DNA from: Funiculus sociatus GB2-C1
Lineage (GTDB): Bacteria; Cyanobacteriota; Cyanobacteriia; Cyanobacteriales; FACHB-T130
Length of the DNA: 64,000 bases
NCBI RefSeq assembly: GCF_039962115.1
Contig: NZ_JAMPKJ010000017.1
Coordinates: 31,971 to 95,970 of the forward strand
Direction of reading: 5' to 3'
The position numbers and the translations under genes were made by a program. The notes beneath the pieces are model-generated. The model did not search any database, was not told the DNA's origin, and saw only the letters and a program-made list of their open reading frames with translations. Below are positions 7,949-16,344 of this stretch, piece after piece (the first letter of the stretch is position 1; every line of letters begins with the position of its first letter).

Positions 7949-9241
7949 TTAGACCAGCACTTGCTGCCAGTCGAGACGCTCCAGTGTACGCGATCGCTCC
8001 AAGGCACGCTCGAAACTATCCAACTTCGCCTCAATTGTCAGCGGTTCACCAATGTATCCTTGCACGGCTTCCTGAGTTTTCAGCCCGTTGCCCGTGATAT
8101 ATACAACAGTGGTTTCCGAAGGATCAATCTTACCAGCTTCCACCAGCTTTTTCAGCACAGCCACAGTTGTGCCGCCAGCAGTTTCGGTGAAGATGCCTTC
8201 AGTTTCAGCCAACAGCTTGATGCCGTCAACAATTTCTGCATCGTTGACTGATTCGATGCTGCCGTTTGTTTTCTTAGCTATTTCCAGCGCATAGACTCCA
8301 TCAGCAGGGTTGCCGATAGCGATGGATTTAGCAATTGTATTCGGCTTGACTGGGGTCACAAAGTCGCGTCCATCCCGATAAGCTTGGGCAATGGGGGAAC
8401 AACCTTCTGCCTGTGCGCCACTGAAACGGACGCTCTTTTCGTCAACCAGCCCAACTTTGATAAATTCTTGGAACCCTTTGTAGATTTTGGTGAACAGAGA
8501 ACCAGAGGCAAGAGGGGCAACGATATGATCCGGCAACTGCCAGCCTAGCTGTTCTGCAACTTCATAGCCAAGGGTTTTGGAACCTTCGGAGTAGTAGGGG
8601 CGCAAATTGATATTGACAAATCCCCAGCCTTGTGTATTGGCAACTTCGCAGCAGAGGCGGTTTACTTGGTCGTAGTTACCTTGAACTGCCATAACCGTAG
8701 GGCCGTAGATGAGCGTACCCAGGACTTTGCCAGCTTCGAGGTCAGCGGGGATGAAAACGCAGCAGTCTAGTCCGGCGTGGGCAGCGATCGCAGCTGTAGA
8801 ATTAGCCAAATTTCCTGTACTGGCGCAGGACACCGTAGTGAAACCTAACTCCTGCGCTCTTGTTAAAGCCACCGACACCACCCGGTCTTTAAAGCTCAGG
8901 GTGGGCATATTGACGGCATCGTTTTTAATATAAAGATTTTTAATACCCAGGCGACGTGCCAAGCGATTTGCTTTAACTAGCGGTGTCATGCCAGTTCCTA
9001 CATCAATCGGTGTTTCGGTGACAACTGGCAAAAATGGACGATAGCGCCAAATTGAGTTCGGCCCTTTCTGAATACTTTCACGAGTAACGGTGCGGCGCAG
9101 CGCATCGTAGTCATAGGTTACTTCCAAAGGGCCAAAACAAAACTCACATACATGAGTTGCCTTGGGTTCGTACTCGGTGCCGCACTCTTTACACTTAAGC
9201 GCTTTAAAGGTTGCCGTTGTTGACTGGGTTGCCTGGGTCAT
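7949..9241 (-). CDS. thrC: threonine synthase
   Basis: PLP enzyme converting O-phosphohomoserine to threonine in the cytosol. The 430-residue protein has an N-terminal four-Cys zinc-ribbon-like module (CKECGTEY, then CEFCFGPLEV) followed by a fold-type II PLP domain; Lys118 in TLSFKDRV is the expected Schiff-base lysine, and the phosphate-binding loop is SCASTGNLANSTAA. Downstream VVYITGNGLK completes the family signature. The ATG at 9241 gives the typical N-terminus. It heads a likely operon with the MoaD-like and DUF2996-type genes. A short Asp/Glu-free leader (MTQATQSTTATF) is unremarkable. Confidence 0.95.
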   Translation of the reverse strand: MTQATQSTTATFKALKCKECGTEYEPKATHVCEFCFGPLEVTYDYDALRRTVTRESIQKGPNSIWRYRPFLPVVTETPIDVGTGMTPLVKANRLARRLGIKNLYIKNDAVNMPTLSFKDRVVSVALTRAQELGFTTVSCASTGNLANSTAAIAAHAGLDCCVFIPADLEAGKVLGTLIYGPTVMAVQGNYDQVNRLCCEVANTQGWGFVNINLRPYYSEGSKTLGYEVAEQLGWQLPDHIVAPLASGSLFTKIYKGFQEFIKVGLVDEKSVRFSGAQAEGCSPIAQAYRDGRDFVTPVKPNTIAKSIAIGNPADGVYALEIAKKTNGSIESVNDAEIVDGIKLLAETEGIFTETAGGTTVAVLKKLVEAGKIDPSETTVVYITGNGLKTQEAVQGYIGEPLTIEAKLDSFERALERSRTLERLDWQQVLV

Positions 9242-9511
9242 GGGTATTTACACTCTACTGAACTTCCGTCATCAGTTCGGTTGATACTAGCACAGGTAAA
9301 AATACCCGTCAAATATATCCGACTATTTTAGTCGGGATTAACAGAACGCTAGTTGTGTTAACTATTCCCCACGGTTAACAGGGTGTGTTGCTCTGGGGTG
9401 ATGATAATCCAGAGCTTCTGGATAAACGAACCAAAATTATTGGCAGCCTGAGAATAAGATATATCTTTTGCCTTGGTAAATAATTCTTCACCGCGATCGC
9501 ATCCCCAAAAC

Positions 9512-9537
9512 AAAAAGCCCCCACACGGGGGCTTTTT
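9512..9537 (-). terminator. second terminator of the ndhF-ndhD transcript
   Basis: An 11-bp perfect stem (AAAAAGCCCCC and complement) with loop ACAC; read on the minus strand it ends in a T run. It is the distal of two copies after ndhD and could also stop convergent read-through. Confidence 0.8.
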
Positions 9538-9609
9538 GCGTAGCTGCGCCTTCTGGCGTTCGGCATTTTAATTAGTTGGGAAATTAGTACGCGATCGCAT
9601 CCCCAAAAC

Positions 9610-9635
9610 AAAAAGCCCCCGTGTGGGGGCTTTTT
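9610..9635 (-). terminator. first terminator of the ndhF-ndhD transcript
   Basis: Same 11-bp stem as at 9512 with loop GTGT, 32 bases beyond the ndhD stop on the minus strand. Confidence 0.85.
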
Positions 9636-9666
9636 GCGTAGCTTGCGCCTTCCGGCATTCGGCCTT

Positions 9667-11244
9667 TTAATTAGCACCAATTTCCGGCGCACGCAAAGAC
9701 ACGGTTTCCGTACTCTGTCGCTGTTGCGCCAAAGACGGTACAGAATCTCGCAATCTTGCCGTCAGCTGTATCGTTGTCGCATCATAAATCTGCGTCAACA
9801 ACTTCGGATAAAAACCAATGCCAATAATTGGCACCAACAGACAGGCAATAATAAACACCTCTCGTGGTTCAGCATCGATCAAGGCTTCGTGTTCAACTAA
9901 TTCCTTGTTCTCCGAACCATAGAAAATTTCCCGCAGCATCGAGAGTAGGTATATTGGTGTCAAGATCACACCAACAGCCGCTAGGAAGACCACTATCACC
10001 TTAAAAGTCGAGTTATAAGCATCGCTGGTAGCAAAGCCGACAAACACCATCAATTCCGCCACAAAGCCGCTCATCCCAGGCAACGCCAAAGATGCCATCG
10101 AACAGGTAGTGAACATGGCGAAAATTTTCCGCATTTTCTGCCCGACACCGCCCATTTCATCCAGCATCAGCGTGTGAGTGCGATCGTAAGTCGCTCCCAC
10201 CAGGAAGAATAAACTCGCCCCAATTAAGCCGTGGGAAACCATTTGCAGTACCGCACCACTCAAACCTAAATCGGTGAATGAGGCAATCCCAATCAGCACA
10301 AATCCCATGTGAGAGATCGAAGAATAGGCGATTTTGCGCTTCAGGTTGCGCTGGGCAAAAGAGGTGAGAGCAGCGTAGATGATGTTAGTAACACCCAGAA
10401 TCACCAACGCTGGCGCAAACAGCGCATGAGCGTCAGGGAGGATCTGGGCGTTCATCCGAATCAGCGCGTAGCCGCCCATCTTCAGCAAAATTCCCGCCAG
10501 CAACATATGCACGGGCGCGGTAGCTTCGCCGTGGGCATCAGGAAGCCAGGTATGTAGGGGAATGATGGGCAGCTTAACGCCGTAGGCTATTAGGAATCCG
10601 GCGTAAATCCAGAGTTGGAAATTGAGGGCGTAATCTTTGGCAGCCAGCGCGCTCATATCGAACGTTACCGTATCGCCGTAGAACGCCATCGCCAGCGCTG
10701 CCACTAAAATGAACAGCGAAGCGCCTGCGGTGTAGAGGATAAACTTGGTCGCCGCATAAAGACGCTTTTTACCGCCCCAGATTGCCAATAGCAGGTATAC
10801 CGGAATCAGTTCCAGTTCCCACACTAGGAAAAACAACAGCATATCTTGGACAGCAAACACGGCAATTTGACCGCCGTACATTGCCAGAAGCAAAAAGTAA
10901 AACAGCTTCGGCTTAAAAGTTACAGGCCAAGCTGCCAAAGTTGCCAGTGTGGTGATGAAGCCAGTAAGCAACACCAGGGGCATTGACAAGCCATCTACGC
11001 CCACCGACCATTTTAAATCCAGCTGCGGCACCCAAGAATAACTCTCTACCAGTTGCAAACCGGGGTTAGAAAAGTCGTACTGGGTATAGAAGGTGTATAC
11101 TATGACCGCGAAATCAATCAGCCCGACAATCAGGGCGTACCAACGCACTGTTTTGCCATCTTTATCCGGCACCAGCGGCACCAGCAGAGAGGCAGCGACG
11201 GGAAACAAAATGATGAAAGTCAGCCAAGGAAAGTTTGCATTCAT
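9667..11244 (-). CDS. ndhD: NAD(P)H-quinone oxidoreductase subunit 4
   Basis: Proton-pumping membrane subunit of the cyanobacterial NDH-1 complex (complex I family), used in respiration and cyclic electron flow in the thylakoid membrane. The 525 residues show about 14 hydrophobic helices with the antiporter-like motifs of the ND4 family: the Glu in [16 protein letters not shown], the Lys in [22 protein letters not shown], and [16 protein letters not shown]. The C-terminal tail after [10 protein letters not shown] is polar. It follows ndhF on the same strand with a 128-base gap filled by a repeat element, and two terminators follow. Synteny with ndhF fits the ndhF1-ndhD1 pair of the respiratory form, though the type is inferred. 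Confidence 0.95.
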   Translation of the reverse strand: MNANFPWLTFIILFPVAASLLVPLVPDKDGKTVRWYALIVGLIDFAVIVYTFYTQYDFSNPGLQLVESYSWVPQLDLKWSVGVDGLSMPLVLLTGFITTLATLAAWPVTFKPKLFYFLLLAMYGGQIAVFAVQDMLLFFLVWELELIPVYLLLAIWGGKKRLYAATKFILYTAGASLFILVAALAMAFYGDTVTFDMSALAAKDYALNFQLWIYAGFLIAYGVKLPIIPLHTWLPDAHGEATAPVHMLLAGILLKMGGYALIRMNAQILPDAHALFAPALVILGVTNIIYAALTSFAQRNLKRKIAYSSISHMGFVLIGIASFTDLGLSGAVLQMVSHGLIGASLFFLVGATYDRTHTLMLDEMGGVGQKMRKIFAMFTTCSMASLALPGMSGFVAELMVFVGFATSDAYNSTFKVIVVFLAAVGVILTPIYLLSMLREIFYGSENKELVEHEALIDAEPREVFIIACLLVPIIGIGFYPKLLTQIYDATTIQLTARLRDSVPSLAQQRQSTETVSLRAPEIGAN

Positions 11245-11276
11245 TGGTAATTGCTAATTGCTATTTGCTAATTGGC

Positions 11277-11370
11277 AATTGGGGAAAGGGTGATTGGGGA
11301 TTGGGAATTGGTGAAAAGTCTTACCCAGTCCCTAGCCCCCAGTCTCCAGTCCCTAGTCCCCATTTCCCAA
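11277..11370. repeat. composite heptanucleotide repeat element (copy 2, inverted)
   Basis: GGGGATT-type units, then the linker GAAAAGTCTTACC, then AGTCCCT/AGTCCCC units, i.e. copy 1 in reverse orientation. It occupies the ndhF-ndhD intercistronic gap, where it would be transcribed and could fold. Confidence 0.8.
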
Positions 11371-11372
11371 TA

Positions 11373-13472
11373 TCAAGTGACACCAAAGACAATCACGCCT
11401 ACCAGCACCGCAGCAAACACAATCAGCGCATAGAATTGGACGCGACCAGTTTCAAAGTATTTCAGGCTTTCACCACTTAAGAGGGTAGCTAATCCGGTGA
11501 GGTTAACTGCACCATCGACAACTCGAAAGTCCACTTCCATAACTTGTCGTGCTATGCGGCGGCATCCCTGAACAAAAAGGTTGTCATAGATTTCGTCAAA
11601 GTACCACTTGTTGAGAGAAAGCTTGTACAGGAAGGGGATTTTGGATGCGATCGCTGCCGGATCGATTTTGCCATGCAAGTACATCAGAGAAGCCAAAGTA
11701 ATTCCGATCAAGGCAATTCCTACTGAATTACCACCCATGATCAGAAATTCCGTCAAGTTGAACTCGGTTGCTTTTTCCAAAACTTCCTCAACGGACTCGC
11801 TTGGCGCGTGAATGAACTCCTCAAAGTAGTTGTGGAATGGCGTTCCCACCAAACCAATTAGCGCCGAAGGCACCGCCAAAATTAGTAATGGCAGCGTCAT
11901 AGAAATTGGTGACTCGTGGGGATACTCACTGTGGCTGTGGTCGTCGTGGCTATCATGTGCTTTAGCCTTCAACTCTCTGGTATCCATTGCCCCCGGGCCA
12001 AAATTAGGACTAAGGGTTGCGGACTCAGAACCCAGTTCTAAGGTAGATTTAGCGCCTGCTAGAAGTTGCTTGCGAATATCCATCTCATTGCCCCGGAATT
12101 CGCCCTCAAACGTCCGGAAGTACATCCGGAACATATAGAAAGCGGTCATCCCAGCCGTCAGCCAACCGATGCCCCACAGCAACGGATTAGCGCCAAAGGC
12201 AGAACCCAAGATTTCATCTTTCGACCAGAAGCCAGCAAAAGGCGGAATCCCACTAATTGCCAAAGTTCCCACCAAAAACGTCATGGCGGTAATCGGCATA
12301 TACTTTCGCAGTCCCCCCATCAGCCGCATATCCTGATTTAGGGCGGTATCGTGACCCACAACATCTTCCATGCCGTGAATTACAGAACCAGAACCCAAAA
12401 ACAGCATCGCCTTGAAGTAGGCGTGAGTCATCAGGTGAAACAAACCAGCAGTGTATGCCCCTACTCCCATCGCCATCACCATATAGCCCAGTTGGGACAT
12501 AGTGGAATAGGCTAGACCCTTCTTGATATCGTTTTGGGTAATAGCGATTGTGGCACCTGTAAAGGCGGTAACGGCTCCCGTCCAGGCAATCACATCCATT
12601 GCCACTGGGATGCCTTCAAACACCGGATACATCCGGGCAATTAGGAAAACACCAGCCGCCACCATCGTTGCCGCGTGAATCAGCGCAGAGATGGGCGTAG
12701 GGCCTTCCATCGCGTCTGGTAGCCAGACGTGTAGGGGAACCTGGGCAGATTTTGCCACAGGCCCCATAAATACTAAAACTGCGAACAGGGCGGCAAGACC
12801 GGCGCTGAGGTAGCCAGATTCGACCAATGTGTGCAAGCGATCGCCCATCACGTCGAACTCAAAGCTGCCAGTTGCCCAGTAAAGCCCCAGCATCCCCAAC
12901 AGCAGACCAAAATCGCCAACGCGGTTGGTTACAAAAGCTTTTTGACAGGCATCAGCTGCCCCTTTGCGGTCATACCAGAACCCGATCAGTAGGTACGAAC
13001 ACATACCGACCAGTTCCCAGAAAATATAAACCTGTACCAGGTTTGGGCTGACCACTAGACCCAACATTGAGGAGCTAAATAGGCTCAGGTAGGCGTAAAA
13101 TCGCACATACCCCGGATCGTGAGCCATGTAGCCATCGGTATAAATCATCACCAGGAAGGCTACTGTCGTCACGATGACCAGCATCAAGGCTGTTAAATGG
13201 TCAATCGTGTAGCCCATATTCAGGTGAAAATTTCCTGCTGCTGCCCATTCTAGGGCGCGGGTGTAGGGCGGGTGTCCGTGAAATTGACTCCAAAGCAAAG
13301 CTAAGGAGTAACCCATCGCCGCCCCCAGCAGGGAAACTATAACTACGGCGTTTAACTGCCGTAGACGGTTAGTAAGTTGGTTAATCGAAATTAGTCCCAG
13401 ACCGACCAGCATCGCCCCAGCTAGTGGCAGCACCGGGATGATCCAGGCATACTGATAGAGTGGTTCCATCAC
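11373..13472 (-). CDS. ndhF: NAD(P)H-quinone oxidoreductase subunit 5
   Basis: Largest proton-pumping membrane subunit of NDH-1 (ND5 family), 699 residues. Diagnostic segments are the Glu in VYIFWELVGMCSYLLIGFWYDRKGAADA, split here as VYIFWELVGMCSYL and GFWYDRKGAADA, the Lys in VAKSAQVPLHVWLPDAMEGP, and HAATMVAAGVFLIAR. A His/Asp-rich loop (SHDDHSHSEYPHES) sits around residue 510. The C-terminal part (LSLNKWYFDEIYDNLFV and a final helix) corresponds to the long lateral helix region. It is the first gene of the ndhF-ndhD unit; the ATG at 13472 gives the usual start MMEPLYQYAWIIPVLPL. Confidence 0.96.
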   Translation of the reverse strand: MMEPLYQYAWIIPVLPLAGAMLVGLGLISINQLTNRLRQLNAVVIVSLLGAAMGYSLALLWSQFHGHPPYTRALEWAAAGNFHLNMGYTIDHLTALMLVIVTTVAFLVMIYTDGYMAHDPGYVRFYAYLSLFSSSMLGLVVSPNLVQVYIFWELVGMCSYLLIGFWYDRKGAADACQKAFVTNRVGDFGLLLGMLGLYWATGSFEFDVMGDRLHTLVESGYLSAGLAALFAVLVFMGPVAKSAQVPLHVWLPDAMEGPTPISALIHAATMVAAGVFLIARMYPVFEGIPVAMDVIAWTGAVTAFTGATIAITQNDIKKGLAYSTMSQLGYMVMAMGVGAYTAGLFHLMTHAYFKAMLFLGSGSVIHGMEDVVGHDTALNQDMRLMGGLRKYMPITAMTFLVGTLAISGIPPFAGFWSKDEILGSAFGANPLLWGIGWLTAGMTAFYMFRMYFRTFEGEFRGNEMDIRKQLLAGAKSTLELGSESATLSPNFGPGAMDTRELKAKAHDSHDDHSHSEYPHESPISMTLPLLILAVPSALIGLVGTPFHNYFEEFIHAPSESVEEVLEKATEFNLTEFLIMGGNSVGIALIGITLASLMYLHGKIDPAAIASKIPFLYKLSLNKWYFDEIYDNLFVQGCRRIARQVMEVDFRVVDGAVNLTGLATLLSGESLKYFETGRVQFYALIVFAAVLVGVIVFGVT

Positions 13473-13592
13473 TAACGCCTACTTTATATTTCTTCACTAA
13501 TTTGGCAAGACCGTTTACATTGTGACATACACAGTCCTCTAAAGTATTTATAACTAAACGTTTAGGAAGCGACAAAGCAATAGAAAAAAATA

Positions 13593-13621
13593 AACCCATC
13601 GGTAGAGATAACCAATGGGTT
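13593..13621 (-). terminator. hairpin, probable terminator of the thioredoxin gene
   Basis: AACCCAT-c-GGT pairs with ACC-a-ATGGGTT around a 7-base loop; read on the minus strand it is followed by a T-rich run. It lies downstream of the thioredoxin gene and upstream of ndhF, separating the two. Confidence 0.55.
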
Positions 13622-13626
13622 CATTG

Positions 13627-13711
13627 TTTGGGGGATTGGGGATTGGGGATTGGAGATTGGAGATTTGGAAAAAGTCTTACCTAGTCCCTAGTTCCCAGTC
13701 CCCAGTCCCCT
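13627..13711. repeat. composite heptanucleotide repeat element (copy 3, inverted)
   Basis: GGGGATT/GGAGATT units, linker GGAAAAAGTCTTACC, then AGTCCCT/AGTTCCC/AGTCCCC units, the same layout as at 11277. It ends two bases before the thioredoxin stop. Confidence 0.8.
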
Positions 13712-13713
13712 TT

Positions 13714-14055
13714 TTAGGCCGAATTCGGCAGACAGCTAACCATAATTTTCTCCAGCCCTAGCCGTAAATCATCCCGTCCTTGGAAGCCATCAATGCGGTG
13801 AACCGCTTTGCCACCTTCAAACAAGATTAGCGTTGGCAGAGTTTTCAGGCGATAAGTATTCGCCAGCTTCAAATTTTGATCGGCGTTAATTCCAACTAAT
13901 TTAACTTGTCCGCCCCATTCCGCTTGAAATCGCGTCAGGAGAGGGTTGATCAACCGGCACACTCCACACCAAGGTGCCGAAAAATGAACTAAAACAGGGG
14001 TCGAAGATTCTAAAACTTCTTGTGTAAACGTCCGTTCGCTTACAGAAAGCACCAT
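13714..14055 (-). CDS. thioredoxin with WCGVC active site
   Basis: A 113-residue thioredoxin fold: VLVHFSAPWCGVCRLINPLL carries the redox-active pair, and LKTLPTLILFEGG the cis-Pro loop (TLPT). Typical thioredoxins have WCGPC; here Val replaces Pro, as in the TrxC-type thioredoxins of cyanobacteria as I remember them. Position 2 of the CXXC motif affects redox potential, so substrate range may differ from TrxA. The protein is soluble with no signal peptide. It is a single gene with its own hairpin and a repeat element downstream. Confidence 0.88.
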   Translation of the reverse strand: MVLSVSERTFTQEVLESSTPVLVHFSAPWCGVCRLINPLLTRFQAEWGGQVKLVGINADQNLKLANTYRLKTLPTLILFEGGKAVHRIDGFQGRDDLRLGLEKIMVSCLPNSA

Positions 14056-14253
14056 GATCCCTCTAGATTTTATGGTTTTTTACTATTAATAGCCTGCGTT
14101 ATTAGGTTGTGGGCTATAGGAAACTTGGTCAATGGGTGGGTAAAAATACTTACTCCATATCACCTGTTACCTGTTAACTATTCCTAATTGATATGGCTAT
14201 TTGGGATCATGCTACATCCAATTGGGATCGCGTGACGCTTTTTGATCGCTAAA

Positions 14254-14967
14254 CTACCAATTGAGTTTTGCTGTCGATCCAATCAACAAGGGGTGCGCCC
14301 ACCACAGCAGCAGGATGAAACCGACGACTCCCGCATAGGAGGGACGGAGAAATTCTTGCAACTTAAGGGTTTGACGACCTTGCAGAAGCGCTAAGAAGGG
14401 GATGACAGAGGTACGAGATTTGGCAGCAACAAAGGCTTCTCCATAGCGAGCTAAAAGACGGCGATCGCCATGCCATACTGCGAATAAATGGTGTAGCACT
14501 AATCCTACTGATGTCAATAGGGTGAAGCTGGTGCCAATCCAAAGCGTGTGGGCAATACACCAAATTACCTGTCCTACCATCTGGGGGTGCCTGGTGATGC
14601 GGATAATCCCAGTTTCGTACAGATGGACTTGGGGCTTTTCGATGGCGGCGATTTCCAGCAAATTGAAGGTGGCGGGATAGAGAAACAAAAAGGAGATGGC
14701 TGAGAGTACCCATACCAGGGTTTGCACGCCTGTCACACCTTGAACTTGCCACAGTTGGACGCCATCATAGCGATGATTGAAAAAGTAAATTATCAACACC
14801 ACCGCCAAGGGAAGACTGACGAGGGCAAACAGGATGCGGTAGAGTCGGGGGCCAATTCGTTTTTCGCCCCACGGTCTTAGCGCCGCTAACCCACTGTGAG
14901 CGATCGCAAACCCTAAAAGTAGCGCCAGCATTACCCAGTGGCTAGGAGTAAGAACCTCAAATAACAT
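14254..14967 (-). CDS. NnrU/Z-ISO-like integral membrane protein
   Basis: A 237-residue protein with about six hydrophobic helices. The segment GIIRITRHPQMVGQVIWCIAH with its conserved Arg-His-Pro, AIAHSGLAALRPWGEKRIG at the front, and HHLFAVWHGDRRLLARYGEAF are the hallmarks of the NnrU family. The plant and cyanobacterial homologue Z-ISO isomerises 15-cis zeta-carotene with a heme b cofactor bound by histidines; several candidate His residues are present (H24, the RHP His and the HHLFAVWH group). Whether this member is Z-ISO or another NnrU is not decidable here. It is divergent from rbcR with a 289-base shared promoter region. Confidence 0.85.
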   Translation of the reverse strand: MLFEVLTPSHWVMLALLLGFAIAHSGLAALRPWGEKRIGPRLYRILFALVSLPLAVVLIIYFFNHRYDGVQLWQVQGVTGVQTLVWVLSAISFLFLYPATFNLLEIAAIEKPQVHLYETGIIRITRHPQMVGQVIWCIAHTLWIGTSFTLLTSVGLVLHHLFAVWHGDRRLLARYGEAFVAAKSRTSVIPFLALLQGRQTLKLQEFLRPSYAGVVGFILLLWWAHPLLIGSTAKLNW

Positions 14968-15001
14968 AAACTTCGATTACACAATAGGGACTTTTGGACT
15001 G

Positions 15002-15065
15002 GGTAATGGCGAAAAAGGTAATAGGTTTATATAGGTAGGTGCCAATTTTCTTTTTCGCCATTACC
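15002..15065. promoter_or_regulatory. 16-bp perfect inverted repeat between nnrU-like gene and rbcR
   Basis: GGTAATGGCGAAAAAG at 15002-15017 is repeated inverted at 15050-15065, with a 32-base spacer that contains TATATAGG. The pair lies in the divergent promoter region close to the nnrU-like start. It could be an operator, possibly for the adjacent LysR protein, or a cruciform/hairpin repeat element. Confidence 0.45.
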
Positions 15066-15256
15066 GATTACCCATTCTCTAAGCAAAAACCATACCCCCA
15101 AATATTAAGCGCGGGACTTGATCTCGTGTTGTGTTACTGTCGATGACTGAGAGGCTTGACAAGGTCGTGGGCAATAAATCACGCTCAAAGGAAGCGCGAT
15201 CTCCAAAATTGTTAGTTGCCTCAGTCGCTCCTTCCCCTGTTTCGGGTAAAGCCTGT

Positions 15257-16261
15257 ATGTCTGACCTTCCTTTCACTTTAGACCAACTCCGCATTCTTAA
15301 AGCGATCGCCGCTGAGGGGAGCTTCAAGCGTGCCGCCGATAGCCTGTATGTTTCGCAACCCGCTGTCAGCCTCCAAGTGCAAAACTTAGAGCGACAGTTA
15401 GATGTGCCGTTGTTCGACCGGGGTGGACGCCGCGCCCAGCTAACGGAAGCAGGGCATCTCCTCCTCAGCTATGGGGAAAAAATCCTGACACTTTGCCAGG
15501 AAACTTGCCGCGCGATTGAAGATTTGCAAAATCTCCAAGGCGGTACGCTGATTATCGGTGCTTCTCAGACGACAGGAACGTATTTGTTGCCCCGGATGAT
15601 TGGGATGTTTCGGCAACAATATCCGGATGTAGCAGTGCAATTACACGTTCACTCGACGCGCCGCACTGCTTGGAGTGTCGCTAATGGGCAAGTTGACCTG
15701 GCAATTATCGGCGGAGAAGTTCCTTCTGAGCTACATGACTCCTTAGATATTATTCCCTACGCCGAAGATGAGTTGGCGTTGATCTTGCCAGTCTTTCATC
15801 CCTTCGCCAAACTGGAAACCATCCACAGAGAAGATTTGTATAAATTGCAGTTTATTGCCTTGGACTCTCAATCAACCATTCGTAAGGTTATTGACCAAGT
15901 GCTCACACGCAGCGACATTGATACTCGCCGCCTCAAAATCGAGATGGAACTAAACTCGATTGAAGCGATAAAAAATGCTGTGCAAGCAGGATTAGGAGCA
16001 GCTTTTGTTTCAGTTTCGGCGATAGAAAAAGAGTTGCAGATGGGCGTTCTCCACAGGGCTCACATTGACGATGTAGTGGTTAAACGGACGCTGTGGGTGA
16101 TTGTTAACCCGAATCGCTACCGCTCTAAGGCAGCAGAAGCTTTTACTAAAGAAATTTTGCCAGAATTTGCCTCACCTGGATGGGGAAAGGTGCTGGAGGA
16201 GTCATCTGTCCTTGAAGCAGATGCTTTTAAAGCAGCTGCTCCTAACCCAGCAGGAAGTTAA
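15257..16261 (+). CDS. rbcR: LysR-family regulator of the RbcR/Ycf30 type
   Basis: A 334-residue LysR transcription factor. The start at 15257 ([20 protein letters not shown]) is chosen because it gives the standard N-terminus; the open frame upstream to 15131 adds 42 unrelated residues. Residues 1-65 form the winged helix-turn-helix ([26 protein letters not shown], seen as [17 protein letters not shown]), and [20 protein letters not shown] starts the effector-binding domain. The close match to the plastid Ycf30/RbcR pattern supports a role in activating Rubisco or carbon-assimilation genes in response to metabolites. Proximity to ndhF-ndhD and the NnrU-like gene is the kind of cluster I recall for rbcR in cyanobacteria. 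Confidence 0.88.
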   Translation: MSDLPFTLDQLRILKAIAAEGSFKRAADSLYVSQPAVSLQVQNLERQLDVPLFDRGGRRAQLTEAGHLLLSYGEKILTLCQETCRAIEDLQNLQGGTLIIGASQTTGTYLLPRMIGMFRQQYPDVAVQLHVHSTRRTAWSVANGQVDLAIIGGEVPSELHDSLDIIPYAEDELALILPVFHPFAKLETIHREDLYKLQFIALDSQSTIRKVIDQVLTRSDIDTRRLKIEMELNSIEAIKNAVQAGLGAAFVSVSAIEKELQMGVLHRAHIDDVVVKRTLWVIVNPNRYRSKAAEAFTKEILPEFASPGWGKVLEESSVLEADAFKAAAPNPAGS

Positions 16262-16268
16262 GCTTAGG

Positions 16269-16318
16269 TTAGTCATTAGCCCTTAGTCCTTAGTTTATGA
16301 CCAATGGCTAATGACTAA
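16269..16318 (+). terminator. hairpin after rbcR (TTAGTCATTAGCC inverted repeat)
   Basis: A 13-bp perfect inverted repeat (16269-16281 and 16306-16318) of the TTAGTCATTAGCC type, with related units in and after the loop. It separates rbcR from the kinase operon; a terminator role is likely but the sequence also looks like a dispersed repeat. Confidence 0.5.
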
Positions 16319-16344
16319 CGGCAAGGACTAATGACTCATGACTC

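Larger units (their letters stand above)
9493..9674. repeat. tandemly duplicated ~83-bp terminator unit
   Basis: Two near-identical units, 9493-9575 and 9591-9674. Each runs from GCGATCGC through a GC-rich hairpin, a TAGCTGCGCCTTC-like stretch and ends in TTTTAATTAG. The second unit overlaps the last codons of ndhD, so the duplication copied the gene end with its terminator. The hairpin loops differ: ACAC in one, GTGT in the other, i.e. reverse complements. Confidence 0.85.
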
